Positions 32,264 through 44,915 of a stretch of 64,000 nucleotides of DNA are shown here, one piece after another. Made by a program: the position numbers and the translations under genes. This stretch comes from Anoplolepis gracilipes (taxonomy: Eukaryota; Arthropoda; Insecta; Hymenoptera; Formicidae). Within the stretch, counting starts at the first letter, position 1, and each line of letters begins with the position of its first letter. A model generated the notes under the pieces. It ran no database searches. It was not told where the DNA came from and saw only the letters and a list, made by a program, of their open reading frames with translations. Where the stretch lies: NCBI RefSeq assembly GCF_047496725.1, contig NC_132975.1:3547501-3611500 (forward strand), given 5' to 3'.

Positions 32264-32843
32264 TGGAAAACTTGTTCTTAAAAGAAAATCTGTTAATTTG
32301 ATTACATCTTGTATATATTTATTTATTTATTTTTAGATTGTATATGATATCTATCTTTTTATATTAAATTTTGATTTGGAGATACGCTATTTTTAAGATT
32401 TGATAAAAGTAGCAAATGGAAAAATGTTGTTTTGGTGCGCTTTGCAAAATGTATCATTTATTCAGTTTGGACATGCAGATCTGAGGCACCCTATATATAA
32501 TATATATATATATATATATATTTTTTTTTTATTTTTATATCGTCACATTTACATTTTTCACATATACAATTTGAAACAGTTCTAAATAGCGTTGAAATTA
32601 GGCATTATATTAAGAAAAAAAAACTTTATATTATTATAAAGTGATGAAACTAATATTCATATTAGTTTCATCACTGTTAATAAGAATAAATTATTTCCTC
32701 TAGCCTTACAGATTAAAAAATATGATTTATAGATTGCATTATGTGGAATATATAAAGTAATTATTTACGTCAATAGAAACATCTCCAGTGACTTTGATTT
32801 TAATGTACATATGTGAAAGAAACATTTATTTATGTTTTAATCG

Positions 32844-32894
<51 letters not shown>

Positions 32895-34018
32895 CTCTTT
32901 CCTTTTTCTCGTCTCCTGTAATATTTTTAAAATATTTAAGTAAATTTTAATGTTAAAAATATTATAAAGTTATCAAACAGCACTTGGCGTTTTTAATACA
33001 AATCGAGATTTGTAATTATTGATAAGTTGTTTAAATTTTTATGCAACAAAGAATACAATAAAAAAATAAAAACCTGTTAATAAATGTTAAAAGTTTATTA
33101 ATATATAAATAATATTATAAATATGTATTTATTTTGAAACTAATTAAGTTACTCTTAAATATTTTGGTCTATAGTATTATTTTTTAAATAATAATAAAAA
33201 TTATTATTTAAAAAAATTTTTACTTTTTGCTTGTTCTTTTTCCGATTACTATATTTTTATACTCTTTTAAATATAAAATTAAAAATTAAAGATTAATTTA
33301 ATAATAACAAATAATTTTTATTTTGGGAGAACTATTTAGTATCTTTCAACAAAATTTATCAGTTTAAGATTTTAAATTGAAGTATATGAGCAGTATATTT
33401 TTAAATATATAAACAAATTAATTTGTAACTTTTTTTTTCACGTCATTAAAAATAGTAAACATTAATTTGAACAGTTTATTTATTTATATGTCACGAAAAT
33501 TATGATTAGCCACAATTTCTTAGATCTATTTACGCAAAATATGTATAAACTATACCTTTACATATTTATTATACAACCTAACATGTTGTTGCAAACATTG
33601 GTGAATATTATAATACATTGATTAATTAAAATATTTTACAAAAATAGAGTAAATCGAAGAAAAAGAAATTAACTATTTTATATTATCGATATAGACAAGT
33701 AGCATATACAGAAAATGTTAATATGTAAAGAAATTCATTTTGTTGGCACAACTTTTTCCTGTTATTCTCCTTCAGTCATTCTCTTCCTTTCAATTTCTCT
33801 CACTCTCTCTTTTTGTCTGCTTCTCTCTGTTTTGTGTACGCTTGTTTTACATAATTTCATATAACCTTTTTTTATAATTTTAAAGACCTATTTATAAACA
33901 TTAAAACACAAGAAAATGTTCCTAGATTTTCAATCAATAATAATTATTGTTCGAAAGCAATAAAGATATTGTAAAGCCTAATTGTATATATAAACATATT
34001 TGTGTTCATAAATTATAA
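32264..34018. other. Intergenic DNA with microsatellites and a mariner-type terminus
   Basis: At 32400-32494 a sequence ends ...GAGGCACCCTATATA next to (AT)n, which looks like a lone Tc1/mariner-type terminus (complement TAGGGTGCCTC). There is (CT)n at about 32847-32888 and an imperfect inverted pair near 32612-32680. The rest is featureless AT-rich DNA. Confidence 0.5.
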
Positions 34019-34215
34019 TGTTACGTCCAGACTCGGAGAAAAATGAGCCGTAGGAAGGGCATGAGATAGTTTCCGAGACCATACGGGTCAGGATGTAGGT
34101 TTCGAGTCGAACGTATTTTGGACATTTGTTTGGTAAAGGAATCTAATCCTTATTACTCCGAATAGGACCAAGTACGATCTTTCGGCTGGAAAGAAAGAGA
34201 AATTATATATTTAAA
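34019..34215 (+). mobile_element. LTR fragment of the TGTTACGTCC family
   Basis: It starts TGTTACGTCCAGACTCGGAG and shares the order GAAGGGC..., TTTGGTAA(A/G)GGAAT, GACCAAGT(A/G)CGATCTTTCG with LTRs at 42401 and 60574. The downstream half is lost or displaced; GC-richer LTR-like sequence reappears around 36060-37024 on the other side of the Penelope-like fragment. Confidence 0.7.
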
Positions 34216-35049
34216 AGAAAATTATTTTTTTTTATTTTACAAATTCATTCATAATAATAAAAGTTTGGATGTATTATTGAAATTACATTTGGTTTTTCAT
34301 TTTGCTCGGTTTACAAATTATTATAATATTGTACATCATTATTTATTGATAAAGGTATTACCGCAGAAAATGTATGCATAACATAAACATATATGGTTGT
34401 AGAGTTTTCAGGGCCGGTTCTAGCTCCTTATTAGTTTGCGTGCGAGAACAATTTTTACGTCCTTATGTGGATGTGTAAAAAAAACGGAATAAAAAATGCA
34501 AATTATATACATATATAAAATATGTATTTTGCAAATATATATAGAAATTTAAAAAACACAAGAAAATAAAAATATTTTTTACTACTATTGAACTCTTCTA
34601 GATTTCTTACTAGCTAAATCGTCTCTATAATATCAGATAAATCTAGACTTTTACAAAAGTTTATAAAGTATGTTCTATAGCTAAAAGTCCTAATTCGGTT
34701 AATCGGTCCTGAGACATAAACGATCGGAAATAATTTTTTATTAATTTTAAATTTGAGAAACATTCATATTTTGCTATAAAACAAATTTTAAAATTTTCAA
34801 AAATTAAGGGGGAAAGGAAGGAGTGCGAAAAATAATGACATTTTCGAAAAATCTGATTATGCAGTTTTTAAGTACATTAAAAACCATAAAACTTTTAACG
34901 AACTGAGGCAAAATAAAAAAGGCAAATAAAAGCCAAGCTCTATCGTTAGTGAGCATACATATAATCTTTACTATATAAATCAAAGTTGAACATACTTAAG
35001 TTCTAACAATTAATTTTGGTGCATAATATTCTACTTTGTAAATTAAATG

Positions 35050-35660
35050 CGTAAATTTGTACGGTAATATTGTAAAATCGTTCTATATCTAATATATCAT
35101 CCCAATCAAATTCGTGGTTGTAATCTAATCTATGGTTGGTGATTATAGAGCTGTTAGCGGATCTTAATCTAATGTGGTTTTTATGTTCCGTTATTCTCGT
35201 AATTAATTTTCTACCTGTTTTGGCCTACATATGAGGCATTGCAATCTTTGCAATTGAGTTTGTACACGACATTTTTTTTGCGATGACTTAGGAATTATAT
35301 CTTTGTGCGTTTTAATAAACTTATTCAGTTTGTTTAGACTGTAATAGGAGAGTTTTATCTCTGTGTTTCTAGTCAAATTTTTAAAATGCTCCGCCAAATT
35401 CGGAGTATAAGGAATTGTAAAAAAAGAAATCTTGTCTTCACTGTCTGTTATTCTGTTATTATTATTGGATATGGTGAGATTGTTAATGAGATATTTAATC
35501 CTGTTTTAAATGTTGTGAAAAATGAAATATCTAACGGGTAATTATTTGCTATTAATATGTCAATTATTAATTGTAGTTGTTTTATTGTAGAAATTAGGTT
35601 TTGTGAAAGCAAAAAGGCTCTGTCCATAAGGCTGATAACCGTTCCTTTCTTTTGAATAAG
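35050..35660 (-). pseudogene. Penelope-like RT tail plus GIY-YIG endonuclease, broken
   Basis: Read on the minus strand, the frame at 35397 gives a NKLNKFIKTHKD linker. A shifted frame then reads VVYKLNC, CNASYVGQ near 35240 (a GIY-YIG-type core in the Penelope variant) and ITRITEHKNHI with a downstream Asn/Asp-rich segment (to about 35050). Upstream, 35660-35460 resembles the end of the RT connection region. A stop right after VGQNR and two frameshifts inactivate it. Confidence 0.7.
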
Positions 35661-35769
35661 TATAATGTCAGGAAAAAATTTAACAACAAAACATCACTAT
35701 CAAGTCATATCTTCATAATCCATGATCTCTATGCGTTGTCAATAATCTAACATTTCATTTAAGTTTGCG

Positions 35770-35798
35770 CTAAAGATGGCCAAAAAATTGGCTGAAAC
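35770..35798 (+). ncRNA. Decayed hammerhead-ribozyme-like core in the Penelope terminus
   Basis: CTAAAGA (the conserved CTGATGA with two changes), then a stem GCCAA/TTGGC with an AAAA loop, then TGAAAC. This follows the order of a type I hammerhead core, which is known in Penelope-like terminal repeats. The two core changes should abolish activity. It is a motif match only. Confidence 0.35.
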
Positions 35799-36059
35799 AT
35801 TCGCTTTTTAATTACAAAGTAGAAATTTACGCATTTAATTTACGAAGTAGAATATTATGCACCGAAATTAATTGTTAGAACTTAAGTATGTTCAACTTTA
35901 ATTTATATAGTAAAGATTATATGCTCACTAACGACAGAGCTTAGCTCTTATTTGCCTTTTTTTACCTCAGTTCGTTAATTCTCACAGAGCCTCTTACATT
36001 AGTTAGTTTCATAAAACTTTTATTTGAACCTTTTTTTATATCTCTTATTTTTTCTCGAT

Positions 36060-37024
36060 TCTTTAAAGATCTTTGGAGGAGATAGATGTTCCTGAAGGGC
36101 AACGAGCAGGGATTGAGGGTGAAAGAGAGGAAGGTGGCTGGATTTAAGAAGGACTTCCGTGTTGAAGGACCGTGAAGCAGTATGCTCTATTCTTCCTTTT
36201 ATGTAACTTAATTAGACGCGAGACTCGATGCCTTGGCAGTACGGACTCGTTCCAACGATTGAGGTATTTATGCCTTTTGAGTCGTAATGACTGGCGAGGC
36301 GGGGTTCAATAGTATTCTAGGTATATTTGTTGAAGGTTAAAAAAGAAAAACAAAAGACTTTTGCAAACTTACTGTTGCATAGATTCGATAAAAGAAATAC
36401 AGGAGAGTTTTTCTAATGGCGAAAGCAGTCGTCAGACTTGTTCCTAGAACGCGGCTGTCACTAGGTTCGGAAATAGATATATTTTTGTGCTGGGCAACTG
36501 TTTCGGATTATTGTCTGACAATTGATTGTTTATAAACCGTGCATTGAGTGAATTGTGTCTTCTTTGCCGAAAGTCTCCCTTTATATACCTTTTCGAAACA
36601 AAATTATTGATTATTGCTCATATGATTCTGATTTATGTTATTTTCCACGATCTCTGTTGATAATTTTAATTAGACATTCTTCTAACATTATCAGGGACCC
36701 ATTTTCTGTTTTAGGTGCATTGAAAGTTATATGTAACAAAAATTCATTATATATTTTCTATTATTCAGGCGGTGATTCATCATTCTGTGGGAGCACTTGG
36801 GATTAAATATGTTGTTATTTTCCCTAATAGAGAGATTAGAGTCATACTGCCAGCAGGTCCTTTTCCTTTTTTCAATTTGTGATATATTTTTTATCGCTCG
36901 CTCGGTCATTATCACGACTCCGCGGAAATCATGGAGTTAGGATGACCTAACAATTGTCGTTGTAGACAATTACACTCGCGATTCCACAGTAGGAGGAAAT
37001 CGTGCAGTCGGGATGACGTAAAAA
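36060..37024. other. GC-richer LTR-like remnant, unassigned
   Basis: Less AT-rich than its flanks, with GGAGGAGATAGATG... and paired TTAGGATGACCTAACAATTG / TCGGGATGACGTAA segments near the end (36917-37024). Possibly the displaced second half of the LTR beginning at 34019. No protein was recognised. Confidence 0.35.
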
Positions 37025-37689
37025 ATAATATTCTAGATCTTTTCTTTAAGTTTTTTGAAATAAACATTTTACAATTAGATTAACAAATTTGTCATATATA
37101 TAAAACGATAGATACTGTATCTTTTTTAAATATTCTCACTTTTTATTCAAAACTGTTTATTAAGCCATAAATTTAAACGTAAATTTAAAAATAATAAATG
37201 GAGATATATTCGTGTCAATATTTTATTACAATGTAGTTTTGAGACAGATCCAAAATTTGTTGGCTATAAAATATTGAAATTATTTGATAAATCAAAAATA
37301 ATTTCTCCATCTAACATCAATAAAAGTTGTTGTTTATTCAATCACTCACAATCAGTTGGAAAATTTGTTTTCTTGTTAAAAATTTTGCTGGTTAAAATTT
37401 TAATACATTTATTTGTTAATTTAATATATTGCTGTTCTGTTAATTCAAGTTAAGAGTATGAGATAATGTTAAATTATTAAAACAGTTGAAAAAGAGTGTA
37501 AAACTAACACAATGCTCGTATTTTTAATTTTACACAATAGATATGTTCCGTATGTTAATAACAGACTTATCTGTTAAAATTTATTGAAAAAAAACCATTA
37601 CTTCTGGACATGATCTTGACATGTCTGAATTATCACAATTTGAGATGAACAAATTAAACTGTTGTTTAATACAATAAATATAAATATAA

Positions 37690-37699
37690 ATATAAATAA

Positions 37700-37770
<71 letters not shown>
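37690..37770. repeat. (AT)n microsatellite
   Basis: Two AT blocks separated by GTATATATACA; they create spurious Tyr-Ile frames on both strands. Confidence 0.9.
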
Positions 37771-37773
<3 letters not shown>

Positions 37774-37958
37774 GTACTTTGGTTAAAGTACAACAATACT
37801 TTGATTAAAAAATAACATACAATAAGGACAATTCGGCAATCTTATCAAGAATATCGTCAAAGTTATCTTTCATACGCATATATTTTGGTAAGGAGGATGA
37901 TTTATTAGTAGTATTAATCAGAAAGTTATTATGCAGCCTTGATTGAGGTTAGTTCAAA

Positions 37959-40900
37959 ATGACCGAACAAGATTCTACCGTTCTCAAAAAACAGCATGCA
38001 AGTATTAAACGAATAAAAACATATAGATTTAATCGCTTCCATTATGCCGTCAGTTATAGCTCAGTTCGTAGAGTGTAAATCTAAATTAAATGATTATTGG
38101 TTCGAATATAATGAAATATAATCATAATTTGAATTGTTCGAGGAGACCGAAGCCAACGATCGCGCTAATTTTGCAAAAGCATTTTATTCGTTATTCGCAA
38201 GAATTGGTGAAATTCTTAACTTTAGAATTCCGCCGTATGTAATAGCGATTTTTTTGTCCGCCTCGCATATGTCTGACCAATCAGAAAATCAATTTAACGT
38301 TCGATTGTCTAAATTAAATTTGCCAACGTTTTCTAGGAAGTATTATGAGTGAGTTCCGTTTTCATTCATTCCATTTAATTATATATTCAATTGTATCGAT
38401 CAGTAACGTACAAAAACTACAGTATTTAAAGACTTCATTAATCGATGATGCGAACTATGTAATTAACTCTTTAAAAATTTTCGATTTAGATTACGATCTC
38501 ACGTGGAATCTTTTAAAGGAATTTTATGGCAATAAACGCGTTCATGCGCACATTAAGGCAATTGTCATCCATGACAAAGTAAAATTCAGTAGAGTTAAGA
38601 TAGATTGCAGACGGAGCAATTAGACATATACACCAGCTCTTTAAGCTCTCAAATGTTCTACATCTCATTGGAATAATTTGCTCGTACATATTTTAAGCTC
38701 AAAATTAAACGCGCTCACATTGCGAGAATGACAATTGTCATTGGGCAGCACGGATCCTCCCACGTTCAATTATTTTAGTGACTTTATCACTCATCGCTGT
38801 CAAATGCTCGAAGCTGCAGGCAAAACAATTGACGCAACAAGAAGAGCGTTAGAAAGCATTCACAATCTTATCTAAAGCGCCAAACATCATGCATCACAAC
38901 AGTTAAGCCTCAAAAATTGATATTCTTATGGACAGTGAGACAAATCAAGTCTTTCTCTAAACACTCAACGTTACAACGCGAAAACGCACTTTATATGAAT
39001 ATTGGTCAGACATTGGTCTGAACGATTCATCTATGCGTAACATATGATCATTCCCTGCAAATATAACCAATGTTCAATTACACAATCAGTTATCACATCT
39101 GGCATCTAAAGAATATTGGTGATGTAGCCGAGTACCAAGAAGGTTTTCTGTGAAAAACTTTTTTTTTAACGATAAATAACGTTTCTTAAAACTTTCAAGA
39201 TAGATATATCGTCAAACTTCCAGTCAAGAAAGCATTAATCGTCAAATGGGAGACTCGTCACTTTGAAGCGCTTGCGAAATCTAGAAAAACATTTCAGTTG
39301 AGACTCAGGATTTAAGGCTCAATACATTCAATTCATGGCGGAATGTCTATCACTGAGACAAGTAGCTGTATCTTTGAATGAAGACACATTATTATATTAT
39401 TTGCTACATCATGACATTTAAAAGCTCAAAGCAATCATCAAAAATCCGTATCATTTTTGACGCTTCATGCAAGAAAATTAGCATATCACGAACGACACGC
39501 TAAGAGTTAGCCCAGTCGTTCAACAAGACTTAATGTTTATTGTGATTCTGCGCTTTCGTATATTTATATACGTACTAGGAGCTGACATAGTAAAAATATA
39601 TGTACAAGTATTAATACATCCTATATATATGCAGACACGCTTGCAGAGAATATTATGGCGCAACAACTTCTCATCGAACATCGAGACATATGAGTTGATC
39701 ACAGTTACATACAATATCTCGTCGGTATCATATCTTGTCATAAAATGTCTGAAGCATCTAGCCGAACAATATTCGTCAAGCTACCCGAGCTCAACTCAAT
39801 ATATCTACAACGCGACTTCTATGTTGACCATTTGTTCATAGGAGCTGATACAATTCAAGATGCAAAATCAGCTCGAGTTGAGATAATACAATTGTTAGAT
39901 TGGGATTATTCGACCTTAGCAAGTGGACTTTAAATTGCTCGCAACTATTAGAGTCAGTGGATAATCAAAACAACAAACTAATTTGATGACGGAGCTGATT
40001 CATACATCTTAAGTATACAGTGGAATCAGGCTACAGACACGTTTGACTTTTCGTATGAATCTGATGCAAAGCATAACACTGTATTTAAATGGACTAATTT
40101 AAACTATATTATCCGAGGTTTCTATTTGATCTCTTAGTACTTCTCGGATTAATTGTGATCAGTGCAAAACTAATTCTTCAAGATCTTTGGCGATCAGATG
40201 CCTAATGGGATGAATTTCTTCCGCAAACTATACATACTTGTTGGTCGACGCTTAACAATAAGTTACAGTTGGTCAAATTAAATCAATTAACAATTTCGCG
40301 GCGCGTTAAGTTCGATTCTCAAGCTATACAGATACATGACTTTTGCGATGCCAATCAGTATACTTATGGAGTCTGTATATAGGAGCACGAAACTTGGTCT
40401 CAACAAATATCGTTCTGAGCTGTTTTGTTTCAAGTCATGGATTGCATTTTGAAAATGATATCACTACCACGCCTGGAATTATCTGCAGCTCTGTTATTAG
40501 ACCATTTAATCGAGAAAATTAGAATATCGATAGATACAAGAGATAGATCAAAATATTTGATTCAACAATAACCTTGAACTGGATTTCATCACCGCGCAAA
40601 TGGTCAATCTTTGTGGTAAATCGAGTGAGAGAAATTCAACGACTAATTGAACCAGAGAACTGGCTTCACATGCTCAAAATCCAGTCAATATGTTGTCACG
40701 TAGGCTCAACCCGCACGAATTAATTAATGCCAACACTTGGTGATATGGTCCGACAATCCTACAACTTGACGATAATTGCTGGACAAATAACGATTTTTCC
40801 TATCTTGATAAAAATGACTACACCGGAACAACGAAGAATTAATGCTACTGTCGCTATTTTCGATTGCAACACGGTCGACGAGATATTAAATAAACATTCC

Positions 40901-42250
40901 AACTTGAATGAAGCAGTCGCATCCTAACCTATTACCTAAGCGTTTTAAGAACACGTCCAAAATCATTGACTTTATTTATCTCGCATAAAGAGATCTCTTT
41001 AGCATTATTCTTAATTTGCAAGCTAATACAACAGCGCTCCTGAAAAGGTACATAGCGTTAAGCAAACATGAAACCGTCAATTCTACTAAGATCTTCTCAT
41101 CATTCATGGACGAATATGGGTTGATACGAATGGGAAGTAGATTAAAAAACTCGGATTTATCCTTCAATACACGTCAATACTTTTGTCATGTGAGCATGAC
41201 TTAACAAAATGGATAATAATGCAGGAGCACGTATGGAATATGCACGCAGTAACTCTACCATGGCTGTCATCAGATAACGGTTTCGATCCTTATTAATCAG
41301 TTAAAAATTATTTTGGAATTTATAGAATGTTTTAAAGCTAAACCTACACATTCCGAGATAATAGCACCACTGCCACATGTGTAAAAGTTTCGAGATTATT
41401 CTCGTATTATAGCGTTGACAATGCCGGTCCGATGATTTTGCAAGAAGGCAAACGATGAAATGCACAAAATGATAAGACATATGTTGTTGTTTTTCTTTGT
41501 TTTGTTGTTAAAGCAGTAGATTTAGAACTAGTGAATGAATTAACTTCTCAGATGTTTATTAGCCGCGCTTAAGCGTTTCATGTCGCGTAGAAATAAGCTT
41601 TTTCATATGTATTCAGATAATGGAACGTTTGTTGGTGCTTGGAGTCAACTTAAGGAATTTTTTGATTTTTTAAATTAGATCAGATTCTAGATGACGTAAG
41701 GCAATTTCTTCGCAATCAACAAACTTTTTTGGAATTTTATTCCCTAATCCTCATTTTGGAAGCTTGTGAGAGGCGGCGGTAAAGTTAAAAAGTCGTAAAA
41801 CATCATACGAATCGGATTGTTGGCAAGGCTCACTTTTGAGGAAATGCAAATGTGTTTTGCGAAATAGAAGCGAAAAACTCACGACCCCTCATATCCGTGT
41901 CTTAAGCACGAATTTGAATGATTTGCCGTATTTAAGTTCGAGTCATTTCTTGGTTAGCACTGCTGTGAATAGTCCTCTTTGCCATGATTTAAATTTTAAA
42001 CGATGTAAATGAAAATCGTTTAGTACGATGGTAAAACAGTTAAGACAACATTTTTTGGTGTCGATGGAGTTTCAAATATCTCTATTTATTACAATCAGTG
42101 TTAAAGTGGAAAACTGATAAAGATGCTTAGTTAACACCCAATCAACATGGTATTTATAAAACAACAGCGTTTAGCCCCGTTATATTAGTTACTGGGGCGC
42201 ATAAAAGAAGTTCATATCGGTGCAGACGATGTTTAAGTAAAATTATGTAG
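37959..42250 (+). pseudogene. BEL/Pao retrotransposon polyprotein, heavily degenerate
   Basis: ATG 37959 opens a BEL-type gag N-terminus (MTEQDSTVLKK). Shifted frames then give an EETEANDRANF segment (about 38140), LPTF followed by a shift (38330) and the VQKLQYLKTSL core (38405-38620). From 38.7 to 42.2 kb scattered short matches keep element order: RT/RNase H fragments around 39.3-40.5 kb (for example LPRLELSAALLLDHLIEKI near 40470), an integrase DDE fragment SDNGTFVGAW near 41610 and the C-terminal (L/I)GRIKEVHIGADD near 42200. Stops and shifts are too frequent for any function. The copy is more complete but older-looking than the minus-strand BEL at 30-32 kb and its gag differs. No LTR pair was recognised. 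Confidence 0.75.
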
Positions 42251-42999
42251 TAGTTGAGTAATAAAGTAGTTGGACAATATATTTTGAGAGAAAAAAGAAA
42301 AATTATTAATAACAATAAATAATAAAGGTAGAAGGATACACAAAATTATATAAAAATTAATAGTAAGTACCCATACAGCACAGAAATCTTTCAGAGATAT
42401 TGTTACATCCAGACTCAGAATAAGGATGAGATAATGGAAGGACGGAACTTACCCTTGTCGAAACGCGTTAAAATCTTAAACGTTTTTGACTCGAACGAAC
42501 TGTACAAGGCCTGACCCGGTCAAAGACTTCGAGGGTCTCTTTTACTGGGTCAGTAGGCCGTTCGTTTGGTGGTCCCTTTTCGGTAAGGGAATTTAATTTC
42601 TGTTACGCGGGACGGGACCTTGTACGATCTGGGAGTCAGAGAAATACATTTGAAAGGGTTAATAAATATAATTAATAGATTAAAATATTAACTTTATATA
42701 TTTATTAATAAGAAATGAATATATATAAGATTTTTAAAAAAATTAACATTATAATTAGGTGGTTAATATAACTTATGAATGGGCTGACAGTGTGTGTGTA
42801 TGTGTGTGTGTTGTGAATGTGTGGGAGTTCACGGGTGTTACATAAATTCGGAAGGTCGTCAGTCAGATAATTTGGAGATCGACTAAGAGAGATTTATTAC
42901 TTGATTGGTATTTATACAATAATTCTTAAAATTTTAAAGGAAAGGGCAGGGAAGAAATTATAATTCTTGAAAACTAATCGTGGAAGAGAGAAATTTCCT

Positions 43000-43839
43000 C
43001 TAGAGGGCCTCTATTGAAACGATGATGGGATATCTATAACCAGGGAGAAACCATGGGATAACGGATCCACCAGGGTTGGATATAAGGACGGAGTAAAGAG
43101 TTTCTAAGTTAACGGGGCCAGGCCCGATTGTATACGAGCCGTCTGGAAAGGAATGTTGGATCTCTGGGAGATTATTGAGTAGATATTGGAGAGGATCTAA
43201 AGGAGGGGGACGAGGAGCTTCTCGATGTTCGGAATTATCGAGTTGTTTCCTTTCGGTGGAACTTGCGTTTTCTTTCTCGAGGTTGACGACGACCTCGGCA
43301 ATATCGCGAAGGACCTCCCAAATTTCATCCGATTCTTCTTGGGAATCAAATGAATTGTGGGGGGAAGATGGAGGTGAATCATCAAGAACGATGGTAGAAG
43401 CTGCTGAGGGTGGACGGGGAGGGGGTTCAGAGGTAGAGGGAGGTTCGTTGGAAGGGCCCGGTAAACCGAGAGGGGATGGGGAGGATTGTTCGTGAGAGGA
43501 CGATGCTATGGGGTGTGAAGGGGGAGGGGAATCGATGGTGATACGAGGAAATGGGTCAGGTGAGCGGGATGGTTCCGGATCTCTTGAAAAAGGAAGAGGA
43601 GGAGGAATGTTTATTGAAATAGGAAGAGAGATAACAGTTTTTGTTTGCGAGTTTGTTTGTTTAGCTATAAGTAATTTAAATAACTCTACATTAATTTTTG
43701 AAAAGTCTACAACAAAGTTCTTATCAGCTAAGGCCCTAGCCGCGACTCTGACCGTGCGATGGTTACGGCGCCGTTTGTTTACTCTTGCGCCCGACTTAAT
43801 TCTCTTGAGGGTGGCAGAATCCACTATGAACCCCCGCAA
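43000..43839 (-). CDS. Proline-rich 279-codon ORF, unrecognised
   Basis: The frame is open from 43842 region (preceding stop upstream) to TAG/TAA at 43000-43002 with no internal Met; the first codon available as a start is TTG 43839. Residues 10-40 are Arg/Lys-rich (KRRRNHRTVRVAAR), 70-160 are Pro/Ser-rich and 170-205 acidic and helical. The tail (about 215-279) is ordered-looking with GPGPVNLETLY and a PGYRYP motif. Long openness in a region otherwise full of stops suggests recent coding. It may be an exon, or part of a retroelement ORF read toward the adjoining LTR-type end at 42401-42990. No family recognised. Confidence 0.4.
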   Translation of the reverse strand: MRGFIVDSATLKRIKSGARVNKRRRNHRTVRVAARALADKNFVVDFSKINVELFKLLIAKQTNSQTKTVISLPISINIPPPLPFSRDPEPSRSPDPFPRITIDSPPPSHPIASSSHEQSSPSPLGLPGPSNEPPSTSEPPPRPPSAASTIVLDDSPPSSPHNSFDSQEESDEIWEVLRDIAEVVVNLEKENASSTERKQLDNSEHREAPRPPPLDPLQYLLNNLPEIQHSFPDGSYTIGPGPVNLETLYSVLISNPGGSVIPWFLPGYRYPIIVSIEAL

Positions 43840-43999
43840 GGAAATGTTAATGTTTTATTTTTCTTTGGGGAAACAGTTCTTGGTTAACTTATTTGTTAAA
43901 TTGTGTGTTTTAAAATTAAAAATTTAAAAAGATATAAATTTAAAAATATAAAAAATATAAAAATTTTAAAATATTAAAGATATAAAAATTTTATAAAAC

Positions 44000-44205
44000 T
44001 AAAAAATCTGTTGGAGCGAGGCGGAGGAGGAACTCGTCATGGCTGCGTCTGTAACAGAAATGAACATTTTTATTAGTACTTTAAAAATATTTAAAATTTG
44101 CGCATACTTACATTACGAGAGGCTCCTCTCCGAATAGCCTGCGGAGGTTGAATATATCCGCATACCTATGCGGAAACTCCACGTCGAGATCTCAGGCCCC
44201 GGAAC
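44000..44205 (-). CDS. Possible two-exon C-terminal coding segment
   Basis: A frame from about 44205 to 44112 ends at a strong donor (AAT|GTAAGT); after a 63-bp intron it resumes at 44048 (after GTTACAG) and stops near 44000. The joined frame is open, about 47 residues, with a Phe/Leu/Arg-rich composition. It lies between the Cys-rich ORF and the Pro-rich ORF on the same strand. No family recognised; the upstream exon is unknown. Confidence 0.3.
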
Positions 44206-44319
44206 ATCATCACGCACCCATGTGTAACAATAATAGTTTTTGGTGTTTTCACACATAAGTCCTCGGTGTATGTGCGACACTTACATAATAATAGTTTTTG
44301 TTGTATTCACACACAAGTC

Positions 44320-44685
44320 TTAAGTTATACAAATCGGACACATATTGCAAGGAAAAATTTGAAATAATGGAGTTCGACACTCACTACAAAATAATCCGAG
44401 TATTAATGCGTAAATATTAATCGAATGTTCTCGCACAGCACAAATCTCATCAAAAAGGTACGCCATTCTTATAAAGCACGATGTGCAGAAGTATGTGCCA
44501 TCTGCAGTTGCATAACAAAAATATATGCAACACATTCTTGTTAGTTCATTATACAAATTAATATCCGCTAAGTCCAAATCACGATCGATTCTGTCTTCGA
44601 AAACACTTTCATCACTTTCATAGTCACTGTCAGCTAAGCGTTGTACTTCAACGTCCAAATCACCCTCTTCGTCAGAATTGTTCAT
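44320..44685 (-). CDS. Acidic/cysteine-rich small protein, copy 1
   Basis: A 121-codon ORF. Residues 1-45 are very acidic with SDYESDESVFE at about 20-30, a CK2-like serine/acid run. Residues 48-107 carry eight Cys including FCTSC and FCSEC pairs, suggesting a metal-binding or disulfide fold, and are otherwise helical. After PLFQI (about residue 110) it diverges from its paralogue at 46889-47443 and ends with a CxxCPIC tail. It is not a family I can name. Small acidic Cys-rich accessory proteins occur in some insect DNA viruses, and an endogenous viral origin is possible but unproven. Confidence 0.45.
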   Translation of the reverse strand: MNNSDEEGDLDVEVQRLADSDYESDESVFEDRIDRDLDLADINLYNELTRMCCIYFCYATADGTYFCTSCFIRMAYLFDEICAVREHSINIYALILGLFCSECRTPLFQIFPCNMCPICIT

Positions 44686-44915
44686 ATTAATATCACCATT
44701 ATTTTCGAATGAAACTTATTATGACGAAATGCGTAATATAGGAAAGAGAGAGGAGGGAGAAGGAGAAAAAAGAGGAGAGAAAAGAAAGAAAAAAAAGAAA
44801 TAAAAAAAAAGGAATAGCACAAAAGGAAAGAGGTAATGAATAAATTGTAATAAATAATTAAAGGACCAGAGGAAAAATGGAATTCTGGAGAAATTTGCTT
44901 CCGTAGAGAAAATTG

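Larger units (their letters stand above)
34896..35977 (-). mobile_element. Penelope-like retroelement fragment with inverted terminal copies
   Basis: About 160 bp at 34896-35058 recurs inverted at 35823-35977. Between them lies the C-terminal part of a Penelope-like polyprotein on the minus strand. Inverted or partial terminal repeats are a known hallmark of Penelope-like elements. Only about 1 kb remains; most of the RT is absent. Confidence 0.75.

Noticed and set aside
38046..38115. tRNA-like A-box and B-box (TAGCTCAGTTCGTAGAG ... GGTTCGAAT)
   Set aside because: The same bases translate, in order, into the BEL/Pao gag (KSKLNDYWFEYNE) that leads into EETEANDRANF, and no cloverleaf forms.
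43175..43927. Gly/Glu-rich plus-strand ORFs
   Set aside because: Antisense of the Pro-rich ORF; composition follows from complementarity.
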